Of a DNA stretch of 64,000 nt, positions 61,584 to 64,000 are shown in pieces. Position numbers and translations under genes: made by a program. Below the pieces are notes generated by a model, which saw nothing but the letters and a program-made list of their open reading frames with translations, was not told the DNA's origin and did no database searches. The stretch spans positions 1-64,000 of the forward strand of contig JBKJNY010000193.1 of the NCBI GenBank assembly GCA_046593355.1, in the 5' to 3' direction. The stretch's first letter is position 1; each line of letters begins with the position of its first letter. Source of the stretch: SXOA01 sp046593355. Its GTDB lineage: Bacteria; Planctomycetota; Planctomycetia; Pirellulales; Pirellulaceae.

Positions 61584-63017
61584 CTAGTCGCCTTCCTTGT
61601 CGGCCTTTTTGCCCGTCTTGGGCGTCGCCTTCGGAGCCGTACGGCTGCCGTAGGCGCGGGGGGAGTAGACATCAACTTCCCGAGCCGCGGCGCGGCCGGT
61701 ATCAGCGCCCTCGGCGGGTCGAGTTACTTTCGGGGCTTCTGGCTTTGGAATGGGGGCGGTCTTTTCTTCCTTCGGCTTCGAGTTTTCCTTGGGCTTTGCG
61801 GCTTCAACTTTCGGCTCCACGGTAGCCTTGGGCTCGGGTAGCTCGGCCGCCGGCGGCTCGGCAGCAGGGACTACTTCGGGCTTCACGTCAACGGTCGGGG
61901 CAGCTTCCGCAGGGGTCTCCGGCTTGACTTCTTCCGCCGGCTTGAGGGCTTCGACTTTGGAGGTAATCGGGCTGGTCTTGAGGGCAGGAGGCGTCGGCCG
62001 CGGAGCGGCTTGGCCGTTGAGATCAATCACCATCCGGGCCTGGCTGCCGGGCTGAATGACCCAGAAGCCATCCACCTGCTCGTTGTCGATTTCGGTGGAG
62101 ACACGGAAGTTGCGATTAGAACCCGTGCCGTTCACTACCTGGCTGGCGAAGGTAATGTGCCCCTTCACCATGTGCGGCTTGTTCTTGTTAGCGGGGCCAG
62201 GCAGCTCCACATAGATCGTCACCGGCTTGCCGAAGATTTCCGCCGGACTGGTTTCCTCCGCCAGCACCATGCCGTCGACTTCCACCTTGTTCATGCGGAC
62301 GATTTCCATGATTGCGTCGCCCGGCTGGGCCCAATCGCCGACCCGCTTGAAAACCTGAATCACCACGCCGTCCACAGGCGAGGTGAGCTTGCGGCGGCGG
62401 ATTTCATTGTCCGCGGCCATGATTTGGGCCTGCTTGGCCATCTCCGTATGGCGGGCCACGACCGCCTCCGTTTCCGCGACCCCAATCTGTGCCTGAGCTC
62501 GCTGCCACTCAAACTTGGAACGACGCAGTTCAAAGTCGGAAACCGCTTTATCCTTGCTGAGAGCCAAGTTGGCGTCGTAGTTTTCTTTGGCGACGGCCTC
62601 CCCTTCCTTGGCCGCCTTCAACTCGTGCGGGCTATCCGCTTTGGCCTTGGCCGCGTCCCGCTCCCGCTCGGCAATCTCCTTCTTTGTCGCGGCGTCGCTG
62701 TCGTCAATCTGCCCGACCACGTCGCCGATTCTGACTTCATAGCCGCGCTTGACGACGAGCTCCATGATGCTCCCCGCCTCGCGGGCCGGCAGCTTGATCG
62801 GATCGGTGGAGGAGACCAGGCAGTCCGCGACTTCAATTTCCCGCTTCACCGCGGGAAACGAAGACCGCGGCGCGGCAGTAGCAGCTCGCGCACGCGACCC
62901 CGGGACGTTTTCGGAGGAAGTGCTGCGGGCAGGCGCGTTCTGGGCACTGGCTAGCGACCACCAACCGGCAACTCCCAGAAAGGCGAGGAGTGCCGCGGCG
63001 AGGAAGCGACGAGTCAT
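61584..63017 (-). CDS. HlyD-family periplasmic adaptor with Lys/Glu/Pro-rich tail
   Basis: A 477-residue exported protein. A signal segment FLAAALLAFLGVAGWWSLAS precedes a membrane fusion protein core: SIMELVVKRGYEVRIGDVVG (lipoyl-type), a coiled coil with KEIAERERDAAKAKADSP and FELRRSKFEWQRAQAQIGVA, then LTSPVDGVVIQVFKRVGDWA and the barrel strands. It ends in an unusual tail of about 130 residues rich in Pro, Lys, Glu and Ala. It probably links an inner membrane transporter to an outer channel. It is next to the M50-HlyD gene, 86 bp downstream. Confidence 0.9.
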   Translation of the reverse strand: MTRRFLAAALLAFLGVAGWWSLASAQNAPARSTSSENVPGSRARAATAAPRSSFPAVKREIEVADCLVSSTDPIKLPAREAGSIMELVVKRGYEVRIGDVVGQIDDSDAATKKEIAERERDAAKAKADSPHELKAAKEGEAVAKENYDANLALSKDKAVSDFELRRSKFEWQRAQAQIGVAETEAVVARHTEMAKQAQIMAADNEIRRRKLTSPVDGVVIQVFKRVGDWAQPGDAIMEIVRMNKVEVDGMVLAEETSPAEIFGKPVTIYVELPGPANKNKPHMVKGHITFASQVVNGTGSNRNFRVSTEIDNEQVDGFWVIQPGSQARMVIDLNGQAAPRPTPPALKTSPITSKVEALKPAEEVKPETPAEAAPTVDVKPEVVPAAEPPAAELPEPKATVEPKVEAAKPKENSKPKEEKTAPIPKPEAPKVTRPAEGADTGRAAAREVDVYSPRAYGSRTAPKATPKTGKKADKEGD

Positions 63018-63080
63018 AACAGTCTCCAGTGATTCGAGCGAAAGGATGTATCGCGGCAGCGGAAGTGTGGCGGAAATGAA

Positions 63081-64000
63081 CTACAGGCCGAACCAGAACC
63101 CGTCCATGAATTCCCAGGCCTCATGCAATTTGCACCACAGGAGTGGGGCCTTGCCGCAATGCACACGGCCGGTGACCGTCGCGCCGGGGCGGGGATTGGT
63201 GAGCGGGTCGAGCGGCTTGACGCGGATGCGGACCATGTTGCCATGCTCTTCGCTGGGGTCCGCGACGCCGTGAATGTCGATCACCTCGCCAGGATGCGAA
63301 ATGCCAGGGTCCGTCATCAGGATGTACGTAGCGGCCAGTGCCTTGGTCGGATCCTTGGCCTTGATCTTGGCCTCATAGTCCACGACGTGCTTCACCCGCC
63401 GTTCGGGCATGTACAGCTCCGCCACGTATTCCGTGTCATCCGCGGCGATGGTCATGAGCACTTGTCCCACGCCGACGGGACGCTTGTCGAGCAGCTTCTT
63501 CACGTCCCAGGTGATGATGCGACCGGTGATCGGGCTCTTGATTTCGAGCTTGGCTTCCCGCTGCTTGAGAATGGCCAGCCGCTCAGTGAAGTTCTTGACG
63601 AGCACCTTGGCGGAATAGAAATCGTTCTCAGCGCGGTTGAGTTCAATCGGAGACACGGTCGCGCTCTTCTGGGCGCGGTTCATCAGATCCCGGGCGGAAT
63701 CCAACTGCTTGGTAGCCTTGTCCAGCTCCCCGTTGGCCTCATTGAGCTGCTGCTTGAGCTGGTCGCTTTCCAGGCGGGCCAGCACGTCACCTTCCTGAAC
63801 CAGATCACCGTTATCGTGCAAGACTTCAATGACCCGGGCATCTTCCGAGGCAAACACATCCCGCTTGTTCACCGGCTGAAGGGTTCCCTTGGCGTACATG
63901 TCAAAATTCCAAGGGATGGCAATCGACAAGATGAGCAGCGCCAGGATGGTGCCGGTAATCGTGAGCGTCTTCGGCAAGGTGCGAGCCTGCACGATAAAGG
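63081..64000 (-). CDS. HlyD-family adaptor, truncated by the window edge
   Basis: At least 306 residues; the frame runs past base 64000 with no stop, so the true start is outside. A membrane helix is at the visible N-terminus (TLTITGTILALLILSIAIPW). HlyD core: RVIEVLHDNGDLVQEGDVLA, a coiled coil (QLKQQLNEANGELDKATKQL), then LEIKSPITGRIITWDVKKLL and GQVLMTIAADDTEYVAELYM. A GTG at 63992 could be a start, but this family often has a cytoplasmic N-terminal domain, so truncation is more likely. It is the first visible gene of the minus-strand set with the other HlyD and PqqD-M50-HlyD genes. Confidence 0.88.
   Translation of the reverse strand, partial: FIVQARTLPKTLTITGTILALLILSIAIPWNFDMYAKGTLQPVNKRDVFASEDARVIEVLHDNGDLVQEGDVLARLESDQLKQQLNEANGELDKATKQLDSARDLMNRAQKSATVSPIELNRAENDFYSAKVLVKNFTERLAILKQREAKLEIKSPITGRIITWDVKKLLDKRPVGVGQVLMTIAADDTEYVAELYMPERRVKHVVDYEAKIKAKDPTKALAATYILMTDPGISHPGEVIDIHGVADPSEEHGNMVRIRVKPLDPLTNPRPGATVTGRVHCGKAPLLWCKLHEAWEFMDGFWFGL

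Noticed and set aside
59236..61587. A 783-residue plus-strand open frame
   Set aside because: It is antisense to the PqqD-M50-HlyD gene, which has clear catalytic motifs; the plus frame has none.

Overview
This is a GC-rich chromosomal segment from a planctomycete. The assignment rests on the gene families present: a DUF1501 protein and a PSCyt/DUF1549/DUF1553 protein, a PVC-type CXXCH dehydrogenase, a DUF1559 protein, a DUF1570 protease-like protein, a DUF4159 protein, PQQ-type beta-propellers, an ECF sigma factor next to a membrane Ser/Thr kinase, and many short palindromic repeats between and inside genes. No tRNA, rRNA or CRISPR array was seen. One structural RNA is clear: RNase P RNA (rnpB), on the minus strand at 33604-34036.

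Layout. 0-9.7 kb: an STN-domain protein, a DUF4139-like secreted protein, two small conserved unknowns, a lone LutC, a GH38-like protein overlapping cytidylate kinase, and PlsC. 9.8-15.7 kb: a PQQ propeller, then an ECF sigma factor and a 1204-aa kinase with TPR-like repeats. 15.7-16.7 kb: a RAYT (REP-associated tyrosine transposase) unit with inverted compound ends, beside a gene-less derivative. 17-32.7 kb: mostly secreted or envelope proteins (HAF repeat, HD hydrolase, zinc-ribbon membrane protein, ankyrin/toroid protein, PQQ membrane protein, CXXCH dehydrogenase, glycine-zipper lipoprotein, HEAT-like protein). 33-37.5 kb: an RHH-type protein, rnpB, and an Omp85 assembly factor split into a POTRA protein and a separate barrel lipoprotein. 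37.5-47.6 kb: DUF1570, DUF1559, TsaD, NHL and DUF4159 proteins and MoxR. 48-56 kb: DUF1501 and DUF1553 genes, which are commonly adjacent in planctomycetes, are separated here by about 3.7 kb of repeat-rich accessory DNA carrying a SEFIR-domain gene. 56-64 kb: a kinase-DUF1080 fusion translationally coupled to an FMN-type oxidase-like protein, then a minus-strand set with DUF3467, a PqqD-like/M50/HlyD fusion and two HlyD adaptors, the last cut by the window edge.

Main points of novelty. (1) The 50581-51852 gene joins a SEFIR signalling domain, a middle alpha/beta module and a C-terminal ribbon-helix-helix DNA-binding tail. The tail is nearly identical to a stand-alone protein at 33104-33532, so the gene looks like a recent chimera. 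(2) The RAYT gene sits between mirror-image compound REP sequences of about 48 bp. (3) Several palindromic repeats lie in frame inside protein-coding genes, including a 63-bp (21-codon) element. (4) The window ends in what may be a peptide maturation/export system built on a PqqD-M50-HlyD fusion. All function calls come from motif recognition by eye; no database search was run.
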